Shown here: in pieces, positions 1 to 7,245 of the stretch
How the letters are laid out: each line of letters starts with the position of its first letter
Numbering within the stretch: position 1 is the first letter of the stretch
Source of the DNA: an uncultured Porphyromonadaceae bacterium
GTDB lineage: Bacteria; Bacteroidota; Bacteroidia; Bacteroidales; Muribaculaceae
Reading direction: 5' to 3'
Assembly: GCA_938027385.1 (NCBI GenBank)
Contig: CALJBF010000268.1
Coordinates: forward strand, 1-10,477
DNA: 10,477 bases
The notes under the pieces: generated by a model
The model's input: the letters and a program-made list of their open reading frames with translations, nothing else
Databases searched by the model: none
Told to the model about the DNA's origin: nothing
Made by a program: the position numbers and the translations under genes

Positions 1-1026
1 AAAGAAAATGAACCTAAGGAAAATTTAAGAGGTAAATTTGAAGATTATGAAGATGAAATAGAGTCTCTTGGTGGCCGCGTGATTCACATGCCATGTCATA
101 CAGGTCTGAAAGCCCCTTTGTCGATCAGTCAGTTCCGCAAGGTCCTCCGGGAAAACGGGCCATATAAAGCCGTGCACATCCAAACTCTTCTGAATAGCGT
201 TTGGCCTCTCATTGCGGTAAAATCCGAAACTCCGGATAGCGTAAGAATTGTGCATTCACATAGTACCGGCAATACCCTTTCTTCCGGTTTCATAAAACGT
301 ATTTATGAACGATTTGCCAGGATAATGATCCGCCGCCATACCCAGACAATGCTGGCTTGCGGTCAAGAAGCTGGTGAGTATCTCTTCGGTGACAAGTTCA
401 TACAAGCAGGCATTGTCGTCAATAATGGTATCGATTTGGATTATCATACTGCCAAAAACGCTAATGCAATCAAAGCGATACGCAAGGAGTTTGATCTTGA
501 AAGATGTCTGGTGATTGGCAGCGTGGCGAGATTCAATCCTATAAAAAATCATACGCGCATGATAAATATCGCGTCTGAATTAAGAAAACAGGGAGTCGGT
601 TTCAAAATGCTTTTTGTCGGCAACGGAAGTGACGAGGAGATGCTCCGGGAAAAGGTGAAAGACGCAGGGCTGAGCGACCACATAATATTCACAGGTTTAC
701 GCCGCGATATACGCGATTTGATGGCAACCTTTGACGTTTTCCTGATGACCAGTCACTTCGAGGGAAATCCTGTGACCCTTGTCGAGGCTCAGGCCACCGG
801 TACACCCTGCGTGGTTTCAGATGTTATTACCAACAATATGGATATGGGGCTTGGACTAATATCAAAATGCAGTCTTGAGTCCTCTGATGAAATCTGGGCA
901 GAAACTATCCTGAGGGCGTCAGCAGTGCGGCAAGAAGATATCATTGAAATCCGGCAGCAGTTGACTGCACATGGTTATGATTCAGAATCCACAGCCCGTC
1001 AGCTCACCAGTATTTACTTGAAATGA
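1..1026 (+). CDS. Glycosyltransferase family 4 (EpsF-like), 5' end cut by window edge
   Basis: The reading frame is open from base 1, so the gene begins upstream; 341 codons are visible and I estimate 35-45 N-terminal residues are missing. The Met codon at 79 is internal: the codons before it read like the usual N-terminal stretch of this family (charged segment, then EIESLGGRV). The C-terminal half is a GT-B nucleotide-sugar binding domain. It shows a GSVARFNPIKNH segment near 523-552, the FVGNGSDEEML stretch near 616, and the EX7E motif typical of retaining GT4 enzymes, with glutamates at codons 760 and 784 (HFEGNPVTLVEAQ). It probably adds one sugar to the undecaprenyl-linked repeat unit on the cytoplasmic face of the inner membrane; donor and acceptor cannot be read from the sequence. 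Its stop overlaps the next start (ATGA at 1023), so it is co-translated with the polymerase. The first 60 bases are strikingly AT-rich compared with what follows. Confidence 0.9.
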   Translation, partial: KENEPKENLRGKFEDYEDEIESLGGRVIHMPCHTGLKAPLSISQFRKVLRENGPYKAVHIQTLLNSVWPLIAVKSETPDSVRIVHSHSTGNTLSSGFIKRIYERFARIMIRRHTQTMLACGQEAGEYLFGDKFIQAGIVVNNGIDLDYHTAKNANAIKAIRKEFDLERCLVIGSVARFNPIKNHTRMINIASELRKQGVGFKMLFVGNGSDEEMLREKVKDAGLSDHIIFTGLRRDIRDLMATFDVFLMTSHFEGNPVTLVEAQATGTPCVVSDVITNNMDMGLGLISKCSLESSDEIWAETILRASAVRQEDIIEIRQQLTAHGYDSESTARQLTSIYLK

Positions 1027-2168
1027 ATATCCGGATTATTTTATTGATACTCATAGCGGGGTTCCTCAATATCTTCAGTATATCCGGAGCCGCTCATGAG
1101 ATGCATTTCAATGATTATGTGGTATGGATTTCGCCGTTTGTCCTGTGTTGGGCCGCATATAAGACACGGTATCAAAAAATCCTCCCGTCATGGTTACAGA
1201 CAGTGGCTGTCGTTATTACCGGCATTTTTCTGGTGTTGGCCATCTCAGATTACGAGCCGAAAGCCAAGCAGTTTCTAAATATGCTGACCGTATTCGGTAT
1301 AGTATTATGGGCTCAACTCTTCACCATTCTGAAATGGAAGGATGTCAATTTATTTAAACTCGGTCTGACGTCCGGGATATTTGCCATCATACTGATTAAT
1401 TTCTTCTTGCCTGGCAATATATGGTCGGGTTGGAGCGGAAACTCAGCGATCGGCATGTTGCCTATGCTGATGTTGGGACTATGTTGTGTCTGGTGTTCTG
1501 AGCATAGATATAAAAAAATATATGCCGCCATACTTTTTCTGATACCACTTTGGGAAGTCAGTCAGCTGGAAAACAGATCATCCTTGTTCTCACTGCTCCT
1601 TCTGGCAATGGTGACTTTGAGCGGGTTCTGTATCAAGAAGAGAAAATGGTTCAGAGTGTTCTATATCTCGTTATTGTTGGGTAATATATTGATTCCGGTA
1701 TTTAACGAGATGGTCTCGAACATGAATCTGTTTAAAGATGTGCTTGATATAGGCGAGGAAATGACCGGGAAAACGAGTCAGGATGCGGCGTTCAACGCGC
1801 GTGATTTTTTATGGGCTTCAGCATTCAAATACCTTGATAATCACCCTTTTTTTGGGCTGGCAGGCGTCCGACCGTTTTATTCACATAATTTTTCCACTGA
1901 TGTACTAATGGAATTCGGGCTCATAGGCTGGATACTGTTTATGGTAATGATGGTGTTTGTAATGGAGAAGTCATTCAAGGAAGGATCCAGATATAATCTG
2001 TTTCTGATAGCAGTGGGCTGTCTTGTGTTTATGGACACTTTTGAAAATATGCTGGCGGGTAATGATTTCTTTACAATATTTACTTATTGTCTCCCTGCAG
2101 CGGCCTTGTCTTTGAATCATAGTAATTCACGTAATACGTTGCGGCGTAACTGCCAGCGCAATATCTGA
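1023..2168 (+). CDS. Wzy-like polysaccharide polymerase (O-antigen ligase/polymerase type membrane protein)
   Basis: This 381-residue, very hydrophobic protein has about 11-12 predicted membrane segments, starting with residues 1-22 and ending near 350-370. Between the later segments is a larger soluble loop (about residues 232-290) containing NARDFLWASAFKYLDNHP from residue 258, then SHNF at 287-290 and a D-x-L-M-E-F-G-LIG stretch leading into a membrane helix. That loop, with a His-Asn followed by an E-x-G-x-x-G helix start, is the pattern of the Wzy/WaaL family. In a Wzx/Wzy pathway such a protein joins flipped repeat units at the periplasmic face. Its position among glycosyltransferases fits a polymerase better than a ligase, because every Wzy-dependent locus needs its own polymerase. 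Sequence similarity within this family is poor, so the assignment rests on topology, loop motif and context. The start overlaps the upstream stop as ATGA; the stop is one base from the next ATG. Confidence 0.8.
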   Translation: MNIRIILLILIAGFLNIFSISGAAHEMHFNDYVVWISPFVLCWAAYKTRYQKILPSWLQTVAVVITGIFLVLAISDYEPKAKQFLNMLTVFGIVLWAQLFTILKWKDVNLFKLGLTSGIFAIILINFFLPGNIWSGWSGNSAIGMLPMLMLGLCCVWCSEHRYKKIYAAILFLIPLWEVSQLENRSSLFSLLLLAMVTLSGFCIKKRKWFRVFYISLLLGNILIPVFNEMVSNMNLFKDVLDIGEEMTGKTSQDAAFNARDFLWASAFKYLDNHPFFGLAGVRPFYSHNFSTDVLMEFGLIGWILFMVMMVFVMEKSFKEGSRYNLFLIAVGCLVFMDTFENMLAGNDFFTIFTYCLPAAALSLNHSNSRNTLRRNCQRNI

Positions 2169-2169
2169 A

Positions 2170-3387
2170 ATGAGCCGAAAAAAATCCTTAATCTTCATAA
2201 TGGATACCTTTCCGTTGGGAGGTATATCCAAAAGCCTGTTGGCACTTCTGCATCAGCTTGACGGTAAATACGATATCGATATGCTACTGATGCGGCAGAC
2301 GGGTCTGTTTATTCCGTTGATACCAAAGTCGGTGCATCTTGTGCCTGAACCCATAGAAAGTACATTCCGCAATCCGAATCCGCGATATATCCTTTCAGCT
2401 CTGAAGAGTCTCCCCTTAGGACGTTTCATTTCATGGCTGAATCTCTCTGCAAGATGCTCTGTCGCGCGGATTATTGGTGGCTTGCACCGTCAGATAAACG
2501 TGTTGGATGCGTGGCTGGGGCGGCACACGCGCGCCATCGGCAAACATTATGATGCGGCAATAGCATATCAGGGAGGACGGTGCATATACTACCTCATTGA
2601 GAATGTGGATGCAGATGTGAAAATCGGATACGTCCATAATGATTATACACAAAGCGAGGTCGATTTTATGATGAAACCGACTGATCGACGTTATTTCCCT
2701 CAACTGGATGATATAGTGACCATATCACCGAAATGTGCGGCATCGTTGGCCAATGAATTTCCTCAGCTAAAAAATAAAATCAAGGTTATAGAGAATATAT
2801 GCTCTCCTTCCATGATTAGGTCGTTAGCCTCTAAAAACGTAGAATTTGATGAAAATTATAATGGCTCACGTTTAATTACAATGTGTCGCATTGATATTCA
2901 TCAAAAAGGCCTTGATTTTGCTGTGGAGGTCTGCAGGATTCTAAAAGCGAATGGTTTGGATTTCAAATGGTATATCCTTGGCGACGGTGATGAACGTCCC
3001 GTGCTGGAACGGATGATTAAAGAAAATCAGGTTCAGGACTGCCTGATTTTGGCCGGAGCAAAGTTTAATCCGTACGCTTTCATCCGGCAGGCAGATATAT
3101 ATGTACAGCCCTCGCGATACGAGGGAAAATCTGTAGCACTTGACGAAGTGAAGGCATTGGCTAAACCGACTGTAGTTACAAACTTCTCAACGGTAAACGA
3201 CCAGTTCGAGAATGAACGGACGGCAATTGTCTGCGATATGACTCCTCAATCAATAGCAGATGCCATTATGCGCTTGATAAACGAGCCGGAGCTATGCGAA
3301 AAGCTGTCGGCTAATCTCGCCGCAGAAAAGGTAGGCAATGAGGAGCAGGCGCAGGTTTTTGAATCGTTGCTTGAAAAGGGAAAATGA
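2170..3387 (+). CDS. Glycosyltransferase family 4
   Basis: This 405-residue GT-B enzyme starts with a beta strand and glycine-rich loop (LIFIMDTFPLGGISKSLL, residues 7-24) typical of the N-terminal acceptor domain. The C-terminal donor domain begins around residue 235 with MCRIDIHQKGLDFAVE, continues with a WYILGDGDERPVLE stretch and carries the EX7E motif with Glu318 and Glu326 (YEGKSVALDEVKAL). Length and motifs are normal for GT4, which normally transfers sugars with retention of configuration using nucleotide-sugar donors. It should act on the lipid-linked repeat unit at the inner membrane; the sugar is unknown. The ATG lies one base after the polymerase stop, and its own stop overlaps the next gene as ATGA, so it sits in a translationally coupled block. 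I see no frame damage. Confidence 0.9.
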   Translation: MSRKKSLIFIMDTFPLGGISKSLLALLHQLDGKYDIDMLLMRQTGLFIPLIPKSVHLVPEPIESTFRNPNPRYILSALKSLPLGRFISWLNLSARCSVARIIGGLHRQINVLDAWLGRHTRAIGKHYDAAIAYQGGRCIYYLIENVDADVKIGYVHNDYTQSEVDFMMKPTDRRYFPQLDDIVTISPKCAASLANEFPQLKNKIKVIENICSPSMIRSLASKNVEFDENYNGSRLITMCRIDIHQKGLDFAVEVCRILKANGLDFKWYILGDGDERPVLERMIKENQVQDCLILAGAKFNPYAFIRQADIYVQPSRYEGKSVALDEVKALAKPTVVTNFSTVNDQFENERTAIVCDMTPQSIADAIMRLINEPELCEKLSANLAAEKVGNEEQAQVFESLLEKGK

Positions 3388-4256
3388 TACGCTGTGTAAT
3401 TCAGGCCGGTTTCGGTAATCAGCTTTTTCAATATGCCACAGCATACGCACTGGCACGCGAACTGAATCAGCCTTTGGAACTTGACTGCACGTTTTTCGAT
3501 TGGTATAACCGTACGCACCCTGATACCGCACGGAATTGTGCGATGGAGCTGCTGGCTCTTGATGGCAATCATACAATTATTAGTTCAGGAGTGGCTAAGT
3601 ATTGGCGCTACCAGCCACTGTTGTCGCTGAAATTCTCATATTTACCATGGTATCCCGGTGGTCTTCCTGTCATCAGAGAGGATATAACTGATTGCCGTAA
3701 AGATCAGCGGCATCTGTTTAGAAAAATAGGGAAACGTGGGGCTGTCGTTTTCGGTTTCTGGCAGAATACATGCTATTTCGATAAATATCTATCAGATTTA
3801 CAGCGACAGTTTAAACCGGCTTATATTCTGCCTTACGGCATGAATGAATTGTGTGATGAAGTCTCCGGATGTGAAAGTGTCGGAGTTCATGTACGCCGGG
3901 GCGATTTTGTGAAACTTGGTTGGGATAAGAGTGCCAGGTATTATCGGACTGCCATTGCAGAAATGCGTCTAAGAGTAGAGTCACCTGAATTCTATATCGT
4001 ATCTGATGATCCTGACTGGTGCAGGCATACGTTTACTGATAGTGATTGCCGTGTGCTTGATATACAATCTGAGAATAAGGATTTAGATGAGTTCTTCCTG
4101 CTTTCGCAGTGTCGTCATCAGATCATATCTGAAAGTACATTCGGCTGGTGGGCGGCGTACTTGAATCAGAATCCGGATAAAATCATCGCAATCCCGGCTG
4201 ATGCCAAGGGCGATATTTTCAATGCTTTGCAAAATGCATTTAAAATCAGTATCTGA
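3384..4256 (+). CDS. Glycosyltransferase family 11, probable alpha-1,2-fucosyltransferase
   Basis: The 290-residue protein has the three landmarks of GT11. These are an N-terminal GFGNQLFQYATAYALA stretch (from about residue 9; family form GGLGNQMFQYA), the donor-binding HVRRGD at residues 169-174, and a C-terminal ESTFGWWAAYLN segment at 250-261 (family form SSFSWWGAWLN). GT11 enzymes use GDP-L-fucose to add alpha-1,2-linked fucose, usually to a galactose. Here the product would be a fucosylated repeat unit, made on the cytoplasmic side of the inner membrane. The gmd and manC genes downstream supply the upstream part of the GDP-fucose pathway, which supports the call. The exact linkage is inferred from the family; some GT11 relatives have other acceptors. 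The start overlaps the preceding stop as ATGA. Confidence 0.9.
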   Translation: MIRCVIQAGFGNQLFQYATAYALARELNQPLELDCTFFDWYNRTHPDTARNCAMELLALDGNHTIISSGVAKYWRYQPLLSLKFSYLPWYPGGLPVIREDITDCRKDQRHLFRKIGKRGAVVFGFWQNTCYFDKYLSDLQRQFKPAYILPYGMNELCDEVSGCESVGVHVRRGDFVKLGWDKSARYYRTAIAEMRLRVESPEFYIVSDDPDWCRHTFTDSDCRVLDIQSENKDLDEFFLLSQCRHQIISESTFGWWAAYLNQNPDKIIAIPADAKGDIFNALQNAFKISI

Positions 4257-4263
4257 TAAATCA

Positions 4264-5073
4264 GTGAGCAATATACCCAAAGTAATACACTATTGCTGGT
4301 TCGGACATAATCCGCTCCCTCAAACAGCTCTCAAGTGCATCGAATCCTGGAAAAAATTCCTTCCCGATTATGAAATCATGGAGTGGAATGAAGACAATTT
4401 CGATGTAAACGCCTGTCAATACACATCTGAGGCCTATGCCGTCGGGAAATATGCTTTTGTCAGCGATTATGCCAGATTCAAAATCCTTTACGAGCGCGGT
4501 GGCCTTTACTTTGATACTGATGTCGAGATCATCCGCACTATTGACGATATAATTGCGCGTGGCCCGTTCATGGGATGCGAGCGCAGTGTGGCAGCCTCTG
4601 CACAATCCGCACAAAATCTAGGGGTTGCCCCAGGCCTAGGGCTGGGTTTGCTCCCAGCCTTGCGGCTGTGTGCAAATATATTGGCGTATTATGAGTCGGT
4701 TCCCTTCCTTAAAGAAGACGGCACGCCAAACACCCTGGATACAGTAGTTACCATCACCTCACGTATATTATGCGAACAAGGACTTCAACTGACTGATAAA
4801 ATTCAGCAGGTGGCCGGGGTATGGATATATCCCAATGACTACTTTGCGCCAAAAGATGTCGATACAAAGCAACTTACCATAACACCAAATACCCGTTCGA
4901 TACACCATTACGATGCATCGTGGGCTGAATGGTACGACAGGGCGGCCGGCAATCGCGGGCCGAAACTAAAACGCATCTTTGGCAATAGGCTCGGGGATAG
5001 AATCAATGTTGCCATCTACCTTTTCCAGCGGTACGGATTGTTCGGTGTAATACGCAAAATTTTAAACCGCTGA
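4264..5073 (+). CDS. Glycosyltransferase family 32-type (DXD sugar-binding) enzyme
   Basis: The protein opens with IPKVIHYCWFG and NPLP, the hallmark N-terminus of bacterial GT32/capsular glycosyltransferases. It then has WNEDNFD, FVSDYARFKILYERGG, and the metal/nucleotide-sugar DXD motif as Asp84-Thr85-Asp86 (LYFDTDVEI). An APGLGLG segment follows near residue 120. The start is not certain. Family members begin only a few residues before IPK, so I chose GTG at 4264, which gives MSNIPK and a 7-base gap after the GT11 stop. In-frame ATG codons at 4201, 4222 and 4234 would add 10-21 residues and overlap the preceding gene; ATG 4234 is the best alternative. It likely adds one sugar to the repeat unit in the cytoplasm; donor and linkage cannot be told. 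Length (269 residues from GTG) is usual for the family. Confidence 0.87.
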   Translation: MSNIPKVIHYCWFGHNPLPQTALKCIESWKKFLPDYEIMEWNEDNFDVNACQYTSEAYAVGKYAFVSDYARFKILYERGGLYFDTDVEIIRTIDDIIARGPFMGCERSVAASAQSAQNLGVAPGLGLGLLPALRLCANILAYYESVPFLKEDGTPNTLDTVVTITSRILCEQGLQLTDKIQQVAGVWIYPNDYFAPKDVDTKQLTITPNTRSIHHYDASWAEWYDRAAGNRGPKLKRIFGNRLGDRINVAIYLFQRYGLFGVIRKILNR

Positions 5074-5110
5074 TGCTTTTATAAAACAATAGCAATATCG
5101 CAGAATAAAT

Positions 5111-6202
5111 ATGAAAACCGCTCTTATAACAGGCGTTACAGGACAGGACGGCTCTTTCCTTGCCGAGTTCCTGCTTGAAAAAGGCTATGACGTGCATGGT
5201 GCCATACGCCGGTCATCTGTGGATTACCGCGAACGGATCGCTCATCTTGAGGGTCACAAAAACTTTCATCTTCATTATGCCGATCTAGGCGACTCCATGT
5301 CGATAATTCAGGTACTTAACAAGGTTCGCCCTGACGAGGTATATAATCTTGCGGCCCAGAGTCATGTGCAGGTCAGTTTCGATTCTCCGGAGTTCACCGC
5401 TGATGTTGATGCCACAGGTGTACTCCGTATTCTTGAGGGTATCAGACAGTGTGGCATTGCCGATACGTGCCGTTTCTATCAGGCCTCTACATCGGAACTC
5501 TATGGAAAGGTTGAGGAAGTGCCCCAGAATGAGAAAACACCTTTCCACCCGTATTCTCCTTATGCTGTGGCAAAGCTTTACGGATTCTGGATTGTTAAGG
5601 AATATCGCGAGGCATATAATATGTTTGCCTGCTCCGGGATACTTTTCAATCATGAGTCAGAGCGCCGCGGTGAGACTTTTGTCACTCGCAAAATCAGTCT
5701 GGCCGCAGCACGCATTGCCCAGGGAAAACAGGAAAAACTATATCTTGGAAACCTCTCAAGCCTACGTGACTGGGGGTATGCGCGTGACTATGTGGAGTGC
5801 ATGTGGCTCATACTCCAGCAGGATAAACCGGATGACTATGTGATTGCTACAGGCGAACAGCATTCTGTGCGTGAATTCTGCCTCCTTGCATTCCGTCGCG
5901 CCGGCATCGAACTTCGTTTTGAAGGCGAAGGTGCGGAAGAAAAAGGTATCAATGTCGCTACCGGCAAAGTCCTTATTGAGGTTTCTCCGGATTTCTACCG
6001 TCCGACAGACGTCGTAAACTTATGGGGAGATCCAGCAAAGGCTAAAAAAGAACTTGGCTGGGATCCGGCTAAACGTACTTCATTCCAGGAACTGGTCAAC
6101 ATCATGGTTGATGCAGATATGGCCAAAGTGGCTGTAGAGCGTGCCGGCGAGCATATCCGCACCAATCTCGCCGAATATCTTGAGAAAGGCATTGTCAAAT
6201 GA
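5111..6202 (+). CDS. gmd: GDP-mannose 4,6-dehydratase
   Basis: This 363-residue protein is a short-chain dehydrogenase/reductase of the extended type, close in length to E. coli GMD (373). It converts GDP-D-mannose to GDP-4-keto-6-deoxy-D-mannose in the cytoplasm, the first step towards GDP-L-fucose and other 6-deoxy sugars. The NADP-binding loop is G8-x2-G11-x2-G14 (TGVTGQDG), followed by AIRRSS, which fits NADP preference. The catalytic residues are in place: Thr127 and Glu129 in STSELYG, and Tyr151-x3-Lys155 in YAVAK, each offset by five from the E. coli residues. A HESERRGETFVTRK stretch follows, conserved in GMDs. The start at 5111 puts the Rossmann strand at residues 3-8 as expected. 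It lies 37 bases after the GT32 gene. The usual partner fcl (GDP-L-fucose synthase) does not follow; a short broken ORF does. Confidence 0.97.
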   Translation: MKTALITGVTGQDGSFLAEFLLEKGYDVHGAIRRSSVDYRERIAHLEGHKNFHLHYADLGDSMSIIQVLNKVRPDEVYNLAAQSHVQVSFDSPEFTADVDATGVLRILEGIRQCGIADTCRFYQASTSELYGKVEEVPQNEKTPFHPYSPYAVAKLYGFWIVKEYREAYNMFACSGILFNHESERRGETFVTRKISLAAARIAQGKQEKLYLGNLSSLRDWGYARDYVECMWLILQQDKPDDYVIATGEQHSVREFCLLAFRRAGIELRFEGEGAEEKGINVATGKVLIEVSPDFYRPTDVVNLWGDPAKAKKELGWDPAKRTSFQELVNIMVDADMAKVAVERAGEHIRTNLAEYLEKGIVK

Positions 6203-6342
6203 CCCGAGTCGAATCACAGATCATAAAGGGTGTCCCCATTCTGTTGATGATGTCTCTGAATCTGTTCAATCAGGACAGGAATGTCACATCAGTTTCTCGC
6301 GGTATATTCTGTTTGTCGACGCACAGCGGCGTTGTCTGCTGA
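6199..6342 (+). pseudogene. Probable remnant of an acyltransferase family 3 (O-acetyltransferase) gene
   Basis: A 47-codon ORF begins with ATG overlapping the gmd stop (ATGA at 6199) and ends with TGA at 6340-6342, three bases before the GT2 start. Its first 30 residues (MTRVESQIIKG, then VPILLMMSLNLFNQ and DRNV) look to me like the N-terminus of Bacteroidales membrane O-acetyltransferases of the acyltransferase-3 family, which begin with a KG(V/I)AILLML(F/W)HLF-type first helix. The histidine of that helix is replaced here by Asn (LNLF). After about residue 33 the likeness fades and the frame stops, whereas intact members exceed 300 residues. I therefore read it as a deleted leftover of a gene that modified the polysaccharide. 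The resemblance is from memory. It could instead be a small translated membrane peptide or chance coding. Confidence 0.45.
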
Positions 6343-6345
6343 ATA

Positions 6346-7212
6346 ATGAATATGTCCATTGCGCCTACGGTAACTGTCGGCATACCTGTTTATAATGCCT
6401 CCCGATTTTTAAGGTCAGCCGTCAGATCGGTATTGAACCAGACTTATATAGACTTCGAGCTTATTATTACAGATGATGGTTCTTCTGACCATTCTATCGA
6501 TATAGTCCGTGAGTTCGACGATCCTCGCATCCATGTATTATCTGACGGTAAGAACCTGGGCATTTCTGCCAGATTGAACCAGCAGATTGATTTGGCAAAA
6601 GGGAAGTATTTCGTACGCATGGACGCTGATGACATTATGTTGCCTGACCGGCTTGAAAAGCAGGTTGCTTATCTTGATGCACACCCCGATGTAGATGTCA
6701 TAGGTGGCGGAGCAATTATCATTGATGATGATAATAATATCATAGGGCAACGTATCCGTTCATCAATAAAGGCACATACTCCCGGATCGTATGATTATCA
6801 TTTCATGTTCATACATCCTACGGTTGCCGGACGTATAGCTTTCTTTCGGAAATATCATTACTCCGACGAACTGAAAGGTGTGGAAGACCGTGAGTTATGG
6901 ACTCGGGCGACTTTGGACAGCACTATGCATATTCTGCCGGAATTTGTCATGGCATACCGTGATCCGCTAACGGTAAAACTTAAAACCTATCTTTTCAGAG
7001 GATGCCAGACGCGCCGGTTTCTTAAATCGTCACGTGTGAGGGCAACTTATTCTAATGTTTTACGTACCAAAGAGATTGCGGTAAGTTATATAAAGGGCAT
7101 GATTATGTTGTCATGCTCACTTTTCGGATTGAGCAGAATAATCATTGCACGGAGAAATACGCCGGCATCACACGAAGCGCTGATGTATGCCGAATTCATC
7201 AAAGAGGCATGA
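6346..7212 (+). CDS. Glycosyltransferase family 2
   Basis: The 288-residue protein is a GT-A fold family 2 enzyme. It opens with TVTVGIPVYNASRFL, then SVLNQTY, the nucleotide-binding DDGSSD at residues 43-48, and the metal-binding RMDADD at 91-96. An ED pair at 180-181 (GVEDRELW) is the likely catalytic-base region. Family 2 enzymes invert configuration and use UDP- or GDP-sugars; the sugar is not readable here. Residues around 245-265 form a hydrophobic stretch flanked by basic residues, which may anchor the protein to the inner membrane. ATG 6346 is taken as the start; ATG 6352, two codons on, is equally possible. The gene starts three bases after the stop of the acyltransferase-like remnant, so the loss of that gene left spacing suited to coupled translation. 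Confidence 0.93.
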   Translation: MNMSIAPTVTVGIPVYNASRFLRSAVRSVLNQTYIDFELIITDDGSSDHSIDIVREFDDPRIHVLSDGKNLGISARLNQQIDLAKGKYFVRMDADDIMLPDRLEKQVAYLDAHPDVDVIGGGAIIIDDDNNIIGQRIRSSIKAHTPGSYDYHFMFIHPTVAGRIAFFRKYHYSDELKGVEDRELWTRATLDSTMHILPEFVMAYRDPLTVKLKTYLFRGCQTRRFLKSSRVRATYSNVLRTKEIAVSYIKGMIMLSCSLFGLSRIIIARRNTPASHEALMYAEFIKEA

Positions 7213-7245
7213 ATTACTCCGAGCATTTATAGAATTAATATCTAC

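Noticed and set aside
4638..4661. GC-rich hairpin (nine pairs, six-base loop) with nearby short palindromes
   Set aside because: It lies inside the GT32 gene, where the bases encode the conserved APGLGLG-type segment, so repeated Gly/Leu/Pro codons are enough to explain it.
5074..5110. Possible internal promoter before gmd
   Set aside because: The gap is only 37 bases and I see no Bacteroidales-type TAnnTTTG element in it. Read-through from upstream is simpler.
5285..5653. Antisense open frame of 122 codons on the - strand
   Set aside because: It lies inside gmd over the catalytic residues and is best explained as a shadow of the conserved + strand coding frame.
5349..5843. Second + strand open frame of 164 codons within gmd
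   Set aside because: It runs out of frame with the clearly intact dehydratase and its translation has no family likeness.
6141..6395. 84-codon + frame spanning the gmd end and the GT2 start
   Set aside because: It overlaps both real genes and its translation looks like random coding. The 6199-6342 frame explains the gap better.
7213..7245. Possible promoter or regulatory site before manC
   Set aside because: The 33-base AT-rich gap has no clear promoter motif, repeat or hairpin.
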